Assembly: GCA_035293805.1 (NCBI GenBank)
Contig: DATGMD010000010.1
Span: forward strand, 1 to 64,000
DNA length: 64,000 bases
Source: JAJPHF01 sp035293805
GTDB lineage: Bacteria > Chloroflexota > UBA6077 > JAJPHF01
Direction of reading: 5' to 3'
Made by a program: the position numbers and the translations under genes
The notes under the pieces: model-generated
What the model saw: the letters and a program-made list of their open reading frames with translations, nothing else
Database searches by the model: none
What the model was told of the DNA's origin: nothing
Shown: positions 23,232-31,924 of the stretch, in pieces
How the letters are laid out: each line of letters opens with the position of its first letter
Numbering within the stretch: the first letter of the stretch is position 1

Positions 23232-26200
23232 GCGACGCGGGAGCGCGGCCAGCGCCACAGCGCGCCGGCCGCCACCACCAGCGCGGCCAGGGCCACCAGG
23301 CTGATGACGCGGCCCAGCCGCACGCTGAGCGGGTCGAACCGCAGCTCCACCTCGTGGCTGCCCGGCGCGAGCGGCACACCTCGGAAGAAGTAATCGGCGC
23401 GCAGCACGGGCGTTTCCACCCCATCCACGCGCGCCTGCCACCCCGGATGATACAGGTCCGTCAGCACCAGTAGTCCTGGCCGGTCGGCGGTCGCCCGCAG
23501 GCTCACTCGCTCGGGCGCGTAGCTCTCGATCGTCGCCGCCCGGACGCTCCCTGCCACGCCCCGGTCGGGCATTGCCTGCGACCGCGGCGGCACCGGGGGG
23601 TCTCCCTCGCCCATCCGCCGGACCGGGAAGTCGGTCGGCGGCGGCGGGTCGTCGAGCAACGCTTCGGTGGTGGGATCGAACGGGTCCATGTACATGCTGT
23701 ACAGGCCGCCCATCTCCGGCCGCGGCAGGACGCCGCCGTTCACGACGAACGCGCGGGGGAAGACGGCGGTGTTCTCGTAGAGAACCGTATCGCCGTCCGC
23801 AAAGACCCGTTGGAACTTGGCCCGGTCCAGCTGCTCCACCTGGCGGGCCTGGCCGGTCACGTTGTCGTACAGCGCCATGCCGTAGACGCGCAGGACGGCG
23901 AGCCCGGAGGTGTAGCGTATCTCGACGCCGCGCACCGACCAGCGCTCGGGCAGCGCGTGCCGGCTGTAGTAGTAGTGCGAGTCGTAGCGCCCGCCGTTGA
24001 TGTCGCGGTCCTCCTCGCTGAACGCTACCTCCGCGCGCTGGTGCTTCACGCGCGGCTGCACGTCGCCGCGGTCGTGGGCGCCCTCCGACACGTCGCGGCC
24101 CGCCACGAGCGGCAAGACCACCTGGCGGCCGTCCGTGCCCGTCACGATCAGCTGGGCGACCGTGGCGCCCTCGGGCACGTCCTCGGCGTACGATAGCATC
24201 GCGACAAGTCGCAAGTCGGTCGCCGGCACGTCGGGCAGCGCGAAGCGCTCGTCGCCGGCGGGATTGCCGAGGCCGGCATCGAACAGCGCGCGGTGCGGAT
24301 AGTACGCCGTGGACTTGTAGACGGGTCGGTTCGGCGGGTGCGCGAGCGCGGCCAGCCAGCGCACGCCCCAGAGGTCGAGCAGGAAGCCCGGCGTGTTCGC
24401 CACCACGGCCGCGTACTCGGCCTGGCGCTGGGGCTCGAGCGAGCTGTACCCCCCCGCCTGCGTGATGCCCCAGGTCGCCGGGCGGTTGTACTCGAGCAGC
24501 GGTAGATGGTCGCTGCTCACCCACAGCCGATCGAGCCCGTCATCGCGGGCCTGCAGGTATTGGATGCTGGGCGGGGGCCGGAGCAGGTCGGCCAGCGGCA
24601 GCCGGGGATGGAAGCTGCGCCCCCAAAGCAGCAGATCGCCCGCGGCGAGCAGCACGAGCCCGGCCCGCCAGACTACCGCCCAGCGACGGGCCAGGTAGCA
24701 GAGCGACAGCAGCAGCGCCACGGCGAGCAGGAGCCCGAAGGCAAGCTCGGTCCGGCGATTGCCCAGGTCGAGCGAGTTCAGCAGGCCGACGTAGACCACC
24801 TCGGGACTGAGGTCGGCGTACATCCGCCGCGTGGCGAGATAGGTGCTGGCGATCAGCGCTTTCGCGGCATCGGGAGCGGCCAGGAGCCGCTCGCGCGCCA
24901 CCAGGAACAGGACGATCAGCGCGGCGATGCTCGCGTTCACGCCGACCACGGCGCCCAGGAGCGACCGGCGGCGCGACGGCTCGCGCGAGACGCGTTCCAG
25001 CCAGTCCAGTCCGTAGCCGGCGAGCGCCGCGAGCGCGACCACCAGCAAGAAGCTATAGCGACCGGGCACGCGCAGCGCCGAAAAGCCGGGTAGCGGCCAG
25101 AGCAGCTCCAGGACGGGAATCGGCGAGTAATCGCCGAACGCCAGGAACATGCCGAACAGGCCCAGCCCAGCGAAGAAAAGTACCTCGCGTCGCCGCACCA
25201 TGGCGAGGGCCACGAGCGCGAGCACGATGGGCGCGATGCCGACGTAGAGAATCGTCTCCCAGCCTGTCCACAGCGGCCAGGAGCCGGTCTGGGAGCGGAA
25301 GAAGTACGGGAACAAGAGCGTGGCGAGCTGGCTAGGGTGGAGCGAGTACGTGGTGGCGAAGGCGAACGGGACGCCCTCGCCGCGGAAGCTCTGCATGCCC
25401 AGCTCGTAAAGCGGCCAGAGCTGCGCCACGGCGAGCGCGATGCCGAGCCCCACGATGGTGGCCAGCAGCCGCGCTCCCAGCCACGCGCGGCGGAGCAGCG
25501 GCCGGGGGTCGGGAGTCAGGGGCCAGCGACCATCGCCCGGCGCGGTGTCCGACGGCGGCCTATCGTGGCCGGCGCGCGCGTCGCCCCGGCCCTCGGCCGC
25601 TGGCGTGTGGCCCGCTAGCGGCGGCCAGATGACGCGGAAGGCCACGTATAGCCCGAGCGCCATGAGCGTCATGAGGGCCGGCTGGACGTGGAGCGCCGTC
25701 AGCTGCACGCCCAGCGTCGCGGCGCCCGCGAGCGCGCAGAGCCAGCGCGCCCGCCCGACGCGGCGGTACGCCAGCTCGGTCCAGCAGAGCACCAGCGGCA
25801 GCCAGACGGCGGTCCGTAAGAGGTTTTCGTGGTGCATCTGACCGACGAGGAAGCTGCCATAGGCGAACGTGAGGGCCGCCAGCAGGGCGCCGAGTCGCCG
25901 CAGCGTCAGCACGCGCATCCACGCGTACATAAAGGCGCCGGCCATGACGTAGTGGAGCACGCGCAGGAGGACGAACGCCGTGGGCGTGGGCAGCAGCCCG
26001 AAAAACAGGAGGTGGAGCGGATAGTACATGCCCGTCTCGCCATCGGCGAGCAGCGGATAGCCGCTGAACATCTGCGGGAACCACAAGGGGATGTGGCCGG
26101 CCTGAAGCTGTGCGGCATACCACTGGTAGACGGGATAGTAGAACAGATAGGTGTCGCGCTCGGCGTATACCTGGCCGAACGCTAGCGCCTCCACATTGAG

Positions 26201-26578
26201 GATCACCGCGGCGAGGGCGATGATGCTCACGGCCCCCAGGTCTGGGAGCCAAAGCGGCGCACGCCCGATCCGCGGCAGCCGCCGGCCGAGCCAGGAGCGC
26301 TTGGGGCGGGTGGGTTCGGGGAGCGTGGCGGCGCGGTCGGCTGGCTGCTCAGGAGCCGGCGCCGCCGGGGGCGGCGCCGCTGGCCGCGGCCGTACCGCCG
26401 TTTGGGTTGAGCCGTTGGCCGACGCGGCGGCGCTGGCGGCCGCCGGGCGGGCCGGGGCATGGCCGTTCGCGCCGGCCGTGGTGGCAGCCCGCGCCGCGGC
26501 GAGGCCGTCGCGCCTGGCGGCCGCGGTTGCGCGCTTCGCAGCGGCGGTGCGTCGCCGCTGGCGTGTGCTCTTGCTCAA
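23228..26578 (-). CDS. YfhO-like multi-pass membrane glycosyltransferase
   Basis: A 1116-residue membrane protein of the YfhO/GT-C type. TTG 26578 overlaps the methyltransferase stop in TTGA and has GGGGAGGG upstream. Residues 1-100 are an Ala/Pro/Arg-rich cytoplasmic extension. About a dozen transmembrane helices follow to residue 560 or so. The first outer loop carries AERDTYLFYYPVYQW, the place where GT-C enzymes hold the catalytic acid, then LWFPQMFSGYPLLADGETG. The C-terminal half is an extracytoplasmic beta-rich region ending YHPGWQARVDG, REVELRFDPLSVRLG and a last helix (VISLVALAALVVAAGALW). In Bacillus, YfhO moves a sugar from a lipid carrier onto a surface polymer. Last gene of a five-gene run. 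Confidence 0.87.
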   Translation of the reverse strand: MSKSTRQRRRTAAAKRATAAARRDGLAAARAATTAGANGHAPARPAAASAAASANGSTQTAVRPRPAAPPPAAPAPEQPADRAATLPEPTRPKRSWLGRRLPRIGRAPLWLPDLGAVSIIALAAVILNVEALAFGQVYAERDTYLFYYPVYQWYAAQLQAGHIPLWFPQMFSGYPLLADGETGMYYPLHLLFFGLLPTPTAFVLLRVLHYVMAGAFMYAWMRVLTLRRLGALLAALTFAYGSFLVGQMHHENLLRTAVWLPLVLCWTELAYRRVGRARWLCALAGAATLGVQLTALHVQPALMTLMALGLYVAFRVIWPPLAGHTPAAEGRGDARAGHDRPPSDTAPGDGRWPLTPDPRPLLRRAWLGARLLATIVGLGIALAVAQLWPLYELGMQSFRGEGVPFAFATTYSLHPSQLATLLFPYFFRSQTGSWPLWTGWETILYVGIAPIVLALVALAMVRRREVLFFAGLGLFGMFLAFGDYSPIPVLELLWPLPGFSALRVPGRYSFLLVVALAALAGYGLDWLERVSREPSRRRSLLGAVVGVNASIAALIVLFLVARERLLAAPDAAKALIASTYLATRRMYADLSPEVVYVGLLNSLDLGNRRTELAFGLLLAVALLLSLCYLARRWAVVWRAGLVLLAAGDLLLWGRSFHPRLPLADLLRPPPSIQYLQARDDGLDRLWVSSDHLPLLEYNRPATWGITQAGGYSSLEPQRQAEYAAVVANTPGFLLDLWGVRWLAALAHPPNRPVYKSTAYYPHRALFDAGLGNPAGDERFALPDVPATDLRLVAMLSYAEDVPEGATVAQLIVTGTDGRQVVLPLVAGRDVSEGAHDRGDVQPRVKHQRAEVAFSEEDRDINGGRYDSHYYYSRHALPERWSVRGVEIRYTSGLAVLRVYGMALYDNVTGQARQVEQLDRAKFQRVFADGDTVLYENTAVFPRAFVVNGGVLPRPEMGGLYSMYMDPFDPTTEALLDDPPPPTDFPVRRMGEGDPPVPPRSQAMPDRGVAGSVRAATIESYAPERVSLRATADRPGLLVLTDLYHPGWQARVDGVETPVLRADYFFRGVPLAPGSHEVELRFDPLSVRLGRVISLVALAALVVAAGALWRWPRSRVA

Positions 26579-27360
26579 GGCGCCCTCCCCGCGCCCGACA
26601 CGGCGAGCGGCCGGGGCGGCGCCGCACGCGCGGGCTTGCGCGCCAGCACGACCACCGACAGTCCGAACGGTAGCGCCCGGCGCGGGGCGACGAGCGCCTC
26701 CAGCCCCAGCACGCCGAGGAGCGCGGCGTTGAGGAGCGGGGAGGGCACCGCCATCTCCTCCTGCGAGGGGCCGCGCCACCGCTCGCTCACGCGCTTGGCG
26801 AGCGCCAGCGGGAAGAGGAAGCAGTTCCCGTAGGTCGCGACCTCGGGCGACAATCCTGCCGCACGCACGGCCGCGACGACCTCGCCACGGGTGTAGCGGT
26901 GCCGCGTGTGGACCGCTACGTCGTGCCCGCCCTGCAGCCAGTCGTAAGCGGGCACGCGCAGCAGGAGCAGCCCGTCCGGCCGGAGCACTCGCGAGAACTC
27001 CGCGAGCGCGCTCTCTTCGTCGAGAACCTGGCGATGGTACAACACGTCGAAGCAGGTGACGAGGGTGAAGCTTTCCGACCGGAAGGGCAGGGCCGCGATG
27101 GACCCGCGCGCCATGCGGCGCAGGCCGGCGGCCGGCCAGAACGGCGCCGCCTCGGCGGCCCGGTCCACCCCGACCACCTCCCCGTAGCGGCGCAGCCAGG
27201 CCGTTGTGCCGCCGGTGCCACAACCCGCGTCCAGCACGCGCCCGTCCGCGTGGATTGGGAGGCGCCCGTCGAGCAGCGCGGCGACCAGGCGCCGTTGACC
27301 GCGGAACCACCAGTGCTCGTGCTCGACGTGGGCCAACAGCGCGTACTGCTCAGGCTCCAT
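26575..27360 (-). CDS. Class I SAM-dependent methyltransferase
   Basis: A 261-residue methyltransferase with the Rossmann core. Motif I is VLDAGCGTGGTTAWL near residue 44. The acidic ribose contact is EVVGVDRA near 62, and the post-I and motif II regions are AALPFRSESFTLVTCFDVLYH near 90-110 and LRPDGLLLLRVPAY near 128. The N-terminal HEHWWFRGQRR is typical of methyltransferases in polysaccharide clusters. The C-terminus has a hydrophobic stretch (LLNAALLGVLGLEAL) near 215 that may contact the membrane. It probably modifies the sugar made by the adjacent aminotransferase and epimerase, but no substrate can be read from the sequence. Confidence 0.85.
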   Translation of the reverse strand: MEPEQYALLAHVEHEHWWFRGQRRLVAALLDGRLPIHADGRVLDAGCGTGGTTAWLRRYGEVVGVDRAAEAAPFWPAAGLRRMARGSIAALPFRSESFTLVTCFDVLYHRQVLDEESALAEFSRVLRPDGLLLLRVPAYDWLQGGHDVAVHTRHRYTRGEVVAAVRAAGLSPEVATYGNCFLFPLALAKRVSERWRGPSQEEMAVPSPLLNAALLGVLGLEALVAPRRALPFGLSVVVLARKPARAAPPRPLAVSGAGRAP

Positions 27361-27415
27361 GGCCGTCCTTGTGTCGAGTGATGAGCGCGGACCGAGCCCG
27401 TGCCGTGCCCGACGG

Positions 27416-28540
27416 TCAGGGCTCGCTGGCCGCGACCCGGTCGAGCGCCGCCGCGGCGGCGTCGATCTGATCGAGCGACAGCTCCGGGTAGAGCGGCAGC
27501 GACAGCACCTCGTCGGCCAGCCGCTCCGTGACCGGCAGGCTGCCGCGCGGGACGCCGAGGTGCGCGTAGGCTGGCTGCAGGTGCGCGGGGATGGGGTAGT
27601 GGACGAGCGTCCCGATCCCCTCTGCCGCGAGCGCTTCCTGCACCGCCGCGCGGCGCGGCACCGTCACGGCGTACAGGTGGTAGACGTGGCGCGCCCAGGG
27701 CGCCTCGACGGGGGGCGCGACGCGCGCCAGGCGGGCGGCGTAGCGCGCGGCGCGAGCGCGCCGCGCGGCCGTCCACTCATCGAGGTGGCGCAGCTTCACG
27801 CGCAGCACCGCCGCCTGCAGCTCGTCCAGGCGCGAGTTGAGCCCCTCGATCTGGTGGTGGTAGCGGTCCGTCTGGCCGTAATTCCGCAGGAGGCGTACCC
27901 GCTCGGCCAGGGCGGCGTCGTCCGTCACGACCATGCCGCCGTCGCCGTAGGCCCCCAGGTTCTTGGTCGGGTAGAAGCTGAACGCCGCCAGATCGCCGAG
28001 GCGGCCGGCGCGCGTCCCGCGATACTCGGCGCCGTGCGCCTGGGCGGCGTCCTCGATCAGCCGCAGACCGTGCTCGCGGGCAAGCGCCTGCAGCGGCGCC
28101 ATGTCGGCCGGGTGGCCGTAGAGGTGTACCGGCAGCAGCGCGCGGGTGCGCGGCGTCACGGCGGCCGCCGCCGCCGCGGGGTCCATCGTGCGCGTGGCCG
28201 GGTCGACGTCCACGAACACGGGCCGCGCGCCGGTGAGCGAGATCGCGTTGATCGTCGGGACGGCGGTGTGGGCGACGGTAATCACCTCGTCGCCGGGCTT
28301 GAGGTCGCAGGCCCAGAGCGCCAGGTGCAGCGCCTCGGTGCCGGAGCCGACGCCGACGGCGTACCGCGCGCCACAGTAGGCGGCGAACTCCGCCTCGAAC
28401 GCCTCGACCTCGGGGCCGAGGATATACCAGCCACGCTCCAACACGCCCCGAATGGCGGCGTCCACCTCGTCCTTGATCGCGGCGTACTGCGGCTTCAGGT
28501 CGTTGAATGGCACACGGGGCGCGGCCGCCGAGCCTACCAC
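27416..28540 (-). CDS. DegT/DnrJ/EryC1/StrS family PLP sugar aminotransferase
   Basis: A 374-residue enzyme that puts an amino group on a nucleotide keto-sugar. I chose GTG 28540, preceded on the minus strand by GGGGAGG; upstream codons are not conserved. Family signs: VPFNDLKPQY near residue 10, VGSGTEALHLAL near 65, DEVITVAHTAVPT near 84, LIEDAAQAHGA near 161 and the PLP-lysine motif FSFYPTKNLGAYGDGG with Lys193. It is 56 bases upstream of the methyltransferase and 74 downstream of the epimerase. Confidence 0.93.
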   Translation of the reverse strand: MVGSAAAPRVPFNDLKPQYAAIKDEVDAAIRGVLERGWYILGPEVEAFEAEFAAYCGARYAVGVGSGTEALHLALWACDLKPGDEVITVAHTAVPTINAISLTGARPVFVDVDPATRTMDPAAAAAAVTPRTRALLPVHLYGHPADMAPLQALAREHGLRLIEDAAQAHGAEYRGTRAGRLGDLAAFSFYPTKNLGAYGDGGMVVTDDAALAERVRLLRNYGQTDRYHHQIEGLNSRLDELQAAVLRVKLRHLDEWTAARRARAARYAARLARVAPPVEAPWARHVYHLYAVTVPRRAAVQEALAAEGIGTLVHYPIPAHLQPAYAHLGVPRGSLPVTERLADEVLSLPLYPELSLDQIDAAAAALDRVAASEP

Positions 28541-28614
28541 CGCTGACCTCCCCTTCTCCCGCAAAACCTGCTGACGACCGTGGGCCGCCCCCCGGCGCCG
28601 GTCACCGCGCGCGC

Positions 28615-29643
28615 TCAAGCCGAGCCGAGCGCCCCGGCCGACCGGGCGCGGTCCCAGTAGTGCTCGCCGTGCGCCTGGTAGTAAGCGAGGGTGCGGGCCA
28701 GCCCGTCGCGCAGCGAGACGTGCGGCGACCAGCCGAGCGCCTCCTGAATCTTGGCGTAGTCCGCTTCGTAGCTGCCGATGTCGATCACCCGCTTCTCGGG
28801 CGGGAAGGGGACAATCCGGTAGCTGCCTCGCCCCGCGAGGCTGATCAGCAGCTCGACGACCTCCAGCAGCGAGGCGCTCTCGCCCCCCAGGTTGTAGATC
28901 TGGGCATCGGTGCCCTCGGTACAGCCCGCAAGGAGGAAGGCGTTGACCACGTCGTCCACGTAGGTGAAGTCGCGCCGTTGGCGGCCGTCGCCAAAGAGCT
29001 GGATCTCCTCCCCGTCAAGCACCTGACGAATGAACCACGGCAGGAAGCCTTGACGGTTGTGCTTCATCAACTGGCGCGGCCCGTAGGTGTTGGTTAGGCG
29101 CAGCACGGTGGCCCGGACGCCGTAGGCGTTGTTGTAGACGATGTGATACCACTCGCCGGCCAGCTTGTTGATTCCGTTCACGTCCGTGGGCCGGGCGACG
29201 TGGCTCTCGTCCACGGGGGTGCGGTCGGGTCGCCCGTAGACCTGACGCGTGCTGGCGAAGACCACCTTCGCGCGCGGATTGTGGTGGCGGCAGGCCTCGA
29301 GCAGCGAGAGCTGGCTGCGGCAGTTGATCTCGAGGTCCGTGTACGGATCGAGCATGCTGTCGATGTGGCTGACCTGGCCAGCGAGGTTGAATATGACGTC
29401 GTGCCCCTGCACGAGGTAGTTCATCGCGTTGACGTCGCGGACATCCGCGAAGTTCACCTGCACCCGGTCGCGCAGGTCGGCCACGTTGAAGAGATTGCCG
29501 CCGTAGTCGGGCACCATCGAGTCGATCAGCAAGACGTCGCTGCCAAGCTCGACCAGGCGGCGGGCCAGATTGCTGCCGATGAAGCCCAGCCCGCCGGTGA
29601 CGGCCACTCGCTTCCGAGGATAGTAGGCGTACGCTCGTTCCAT
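28615..29643 (-). CDS. NAD-dependent sugar epimerase/dehydratase with Asn in place of the catalytic Tyr
   Basis: A 342-residue extended short-chain dehydrogenase. The NAD motif is GGLGFIG near residue 17, then DVRDVNAMN and FNLAGQVSHIDS. The active-site region reads FASTRQVYG (Ser131, Thr132). The usual YxxxK is replaced by N156-GIN-K160, so the proton-donor tyrosine is missing and the lysine kept. LRLTNTYGPRQ and GDGRQRRDFTYVDDVV are normal. The closest recognisable type is the UDP-glucose 4-epimerase/dTDP-sugar dehydratase group. I recall related proteins with the same DVNGINK sequence, so the change is probably a real subfamily trait and not decay. It lies nine bases after the GT2 gene. 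Confidence 0.9.
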   Translation of the reverse strand: MERAYAYYPRKRVAVTGGLGFIGSNLARRLVELGSDVLLIDSMVPDYGGNLFNVADLRDRVQVNFADVRDVNAMNYLVQGHDVIFNLAGQVSHIDSMLDPYTDLEINCRSQLSLLEACRHHNPRAKVVFASTRQVYGRPDRTPVDESHVARPTDVNGINKLAGEWYHIVYNNAYGVRATVLRLTNTYGPRQLMKHNRQGFLPWFIRQVLDGEEIQLFGDGRQRRDFTYVDDVVNAFLLAGCTEGTDAQIYNLGGESASLLEVVELLISLAGRGSYRIVPFPPEKRVIDIGSYEADYAKIQEALGWSPHVSLRDGLARTLAYYQAHGEHYWDRARSAGALGSA

Positions 29644-29652
29644 GGGCGGCCG

Positions 29653-30444
29653 TCAGCTCTCGGTGAGGAGCGCCGCGCCGGTTGCCACGGCCGCGCCGCT
29701 GGCGGCTGCCGACCGGCGACGGGCGGCCAGCTTGCGGCGAAACTCGCCGCGCAGGATAAGCCGATACCAGAGACGGATCAGATCGCGCCCAACGCGCGCG
29801 ACGCGGGCGAAGTTGAAGAATTGCGACTTCCCGTAGGCACGATGGAAATGGTGGACGGGCACCTCGGCAATGCGGCACCCCGCCTGGTGGACCTTCGTCA
29901 TCAGCTCGACGCAGATCACGCCGCTGTCTTCCCGTAGGTCCACGTCGTCGAAGATGCGCCGCCGCAGCAGGCGGAAGTCGCAGTCCACGTCGCGCACGCG
30001 CAGTCGGAACATGACGCGCACCACCTTGTGGTACAGGCGGCCGATGATGATGCGGTTGAGCGGGTCGTGCCGCTCGATCTTGTAGCCGTTGACCAGATCG
30101 ACGTCCGGCTGTAGCGCCGCCACCAGCAGCGCCAACTCCCGGGGGTCGTACTGGGCATCGCCGTCAGTGTAGAAGACGAGGTCCTTGGTCGCGTGGGCGA
30201 AGCCGCTGCGCAGCGCGCCGCCGTAGCCGCGGTTCCGCGGATGGGTCACCACGCGCAAGCGCGGGTAGCGCGCCGCCAGATCCTCCAGGATCTCGCCCGT
30301 GTGGTCCGGGCTGCCGTCGTTGACCACAATGATCTCGTAGTCGTCGGTCAGCGCCCGCAGCGTCCGGTCCGCCACGACCACCATGCTGGCGATGGTGCCG
30401 GCATCGTTGTACGCCGGAAAGAACGCGCTAATGCTCAGACCCAC
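29653..30444 (-). CDS. Family 2 glycosyltransferase, dolichyl/polyprenyl-phosphate sugar synthase type
   Basis: A 263-residue cytoplasmic glycosyltransferase. I chose GTG 30444, starting GLSISAFFPAYNDAG; a TTG at 30465 with a close GGAGG is an alternative. GT2 signs: PAYNDAGTIASM near residue 9, VNDGSPDHT near 41, HPRNRGYGGALRSGF near 68 and the metal-binding YTDGDAQYDP (Asp94, Asp96). The pattern matches DPM-type enzymes that load a sugar onto a polyprenyl phosphate. Unlike CsbB or GtrB, it has no C-terminal transmembrane helices, only a basic tail. It is the first gene of the cassette that ends with the YfhO-like protein. Confidence 0.9.
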   Translation of the reverse strand: MGLSISAFFPAYNDAGTIASMVVVADRTLRALTDDYEIIVVNDGSPDHTGEILEDLAARYPRLRVVTHPRNRGYGGALRSGFAHATKDLVFYTDGDAQYDPRELALLVAALQPDVDLVNGYKIERHDPLNRIIIGRLYHKVVRVMFRLRVRDVDCDFRLLRRRIFDDVDLREDSGVICVELMTKVHQAGCRIAEVPVHHFHRAYGKSQFFNFARVARVGRDLIRLWYRLILRGEFRRKLAARRRSAAASGAAVATGAALLTES

Positions 30445-30591
30445 GTTCGCTGATTCTCCGACCAATTTCCTCCGAGCGGCAGTATTGCACATCCTCGGGG
30501 GTCCAGGCACAAGGGTAGCCTGAGGGGCGCCCGCGAGGCAAGGGAAGGCGGCTAGCGCGTGGGCCAACGGGCACGCTCGACCGCACGACAA

Positions 30592-30615
30592 AGCCCTCCC
30601 CGATCGGGGAGGGCT
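30592..30615 (-). terminator. Terminator after the sigma factor gene
   Basis: AGCCCTCCCC and GGGGAGGGCT form a perfect 10-pair stem around GATC, 19 bases beyond the sigma factor stop. On the minus strand it is followed by TTTGTC, a short T-run. Confidence 0.75.
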
Positions 30616-30633
30616 CGCTCGTGGCTGCCCGAG

Positions 30634-31707
30634 CTAGTCCAGATAAGCGCGCAGGCGTTCGGCGTCGGCCTCCTGGCGCAATTTCGCCAGCGCGCGATGC
30701 TCCATCTGGCGGGCGCGCTCGCGAGTCACCCCCAGGCGTCGGCCCACCACTTCGAGCGTGTAGGTGTGGCCGTCGGCGAGGCCGAAGCGCAGCTCCAGCA
30801 CGAGCTGCTCCCGTTCGGGCAGGATCATCAGCAGCTCGCCCATCTCGTTGCGAAGCATCTGGTGGGCGACGATGTCGAACAGCGTCGGCATCTCCTCGGC
30901 CGCCGCCGCCTCGCGGCTGTCGGTCTCCTCGCCGTCGGCACGCGGCGCGTCGAGGGGCAGGGGCGCGGCCGACGCGCGCACCACCGCTGCCAGCCGGTCG
31001 GCGCGCATGCCCATCGCCTCCGCCAGCTCCTCGTCGGTCGGCTCGCGGTTCAGCTCGTGGCGCAGGCGCTGGAAGGTGCGCCCCATGCGGTTCAGCGTCT
31101 CATGGATGTGCACGGGCAGCCGGACGACGCGACCGCGATCGGCGATCGCCCGCGTCACCGCCTGCATGATCCACCAGGTGGCGTAGGTCGAGAAGCGGAA
31201 GCCCTTGCGGTAGTCGAACTTCTCGACGGCCCGGATGAGCCCGATGTTGCCCTCGGCGATCAGGTCTTCCAGGTCCAGGCCCCGGCCCTGGTAGCGCGCG
31301 GCGATGGCCGCCACCAGCCGCAGGTTGGCCTCGACCATGCGCTGTCGCGCCTGCTCGCCCTCCGCCTTCTCTGCCAGCAACGACCCGCGGTCGGCGCTGT
31401 CCGTGCCCGGCTGGGCCAGCAGCGTGGCCGCGCGCTTGCCCGCGGCGATCCGCTTGGCCAGCGCGACTTCTTCCTCGGCGTTCAGCAGGCGCACGGTGCC
31501 GATCTGCTGGAAATACGCCCCGATGGCGTCGGCATCTTCCAGGTCCTGAGCGCGCGCGCTGCCGCGCCCGCTGCGCCGCTCCGCCCCCTCGGCGGGCGCC
31601 CGCGCCGGGCGGCGCGCCGGCCGGTCCGCGGCCGTCAGCTCTTCCGTCGTCAGGGGAGCCTCGGGGACCAGCGGGGTCCGTTCCAGAGTCGCACTGCTCT
31701 GCGTCAT
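30634..31707 (-). CDS. RNA polymerase sigma-70 family factor (group 1/2)
   Basis: A 357-residue sigma factor without region 1.1. Region 1.2 (DAIGAYFQQIGTVRLLNAEEEVALAKRI) begins near residue 52. Region 2 has ANLRLVAAIAARYQGRGLDLEDLIAEGNIGLIRAVEKFDYRKG and the -10 recognition and melting segment FSTYATWWIMQAVTRAI near 180. Region 3 follows LPVHIHETLNR. Region 4.2 reads YTLEVVGRRLGVTRERARQMEHRALAKLR, slightly off the RpoD consensus (ERARQME for ERIRQIE). An acidic insert (EETDSREAAAAEE) separates regions 3 and 4. The sequence alone does not show whether this is the housekeeping factor or a group 2 factor; the N-terminus favours group 2. It lies 217 bases downstream of the response regulator on the same strand. 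Confidence 0.92.
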   Translation of the reverse strand: MTQSSATLERTPLVPEAPLTTEELTAADRPARRPARAPAEGAERRSGRGSARAQDLEDADAIGAYFQQIGTVRLLNAEEEVALAKRIAAGKRAATLLAQPGTDSADRGSLLAEKAEGEQARQRMVEANLRLVAAIAARYQGRGLDLEDLIAEGNIGLIRAVEKFDYRKGFRFSTYATWWIMQAVTRAIADRGRVVRLPVHIHETLNRMGRTFQRLRHELNREPTDEELAEAMGMRADRLAAVVRASAAPLPLDAPRADGEETDSREAAAAEEMPTLFDIVAHQMLRNEMGELLMILPEREQLVLELRFGLADGHTYTLEVVGRRLGVTRERARQMEHRALAKLRQEADAERLRAYLD

Positions 31708-31924
31708 CTCTTACAATCCATCGCCAGGTTGCATCGGCCGCGCTAGGTGGGGGCGCCGGAGACAGCCACCAGTCTGGGCGGCTCCGCAAGTTGGATGCCA
31801 CCCCGTGTTGCCCAAGAGCTATGTTAACGGGCGGCATGGCGGGGCGGTGTCAGGAAAAGCAAGGCATTTGCTGTAGGAGTTTGCCTGACGGCAGGAGGCG
31901 GCTCGCGGGGGTCTGCGCCGGGGC

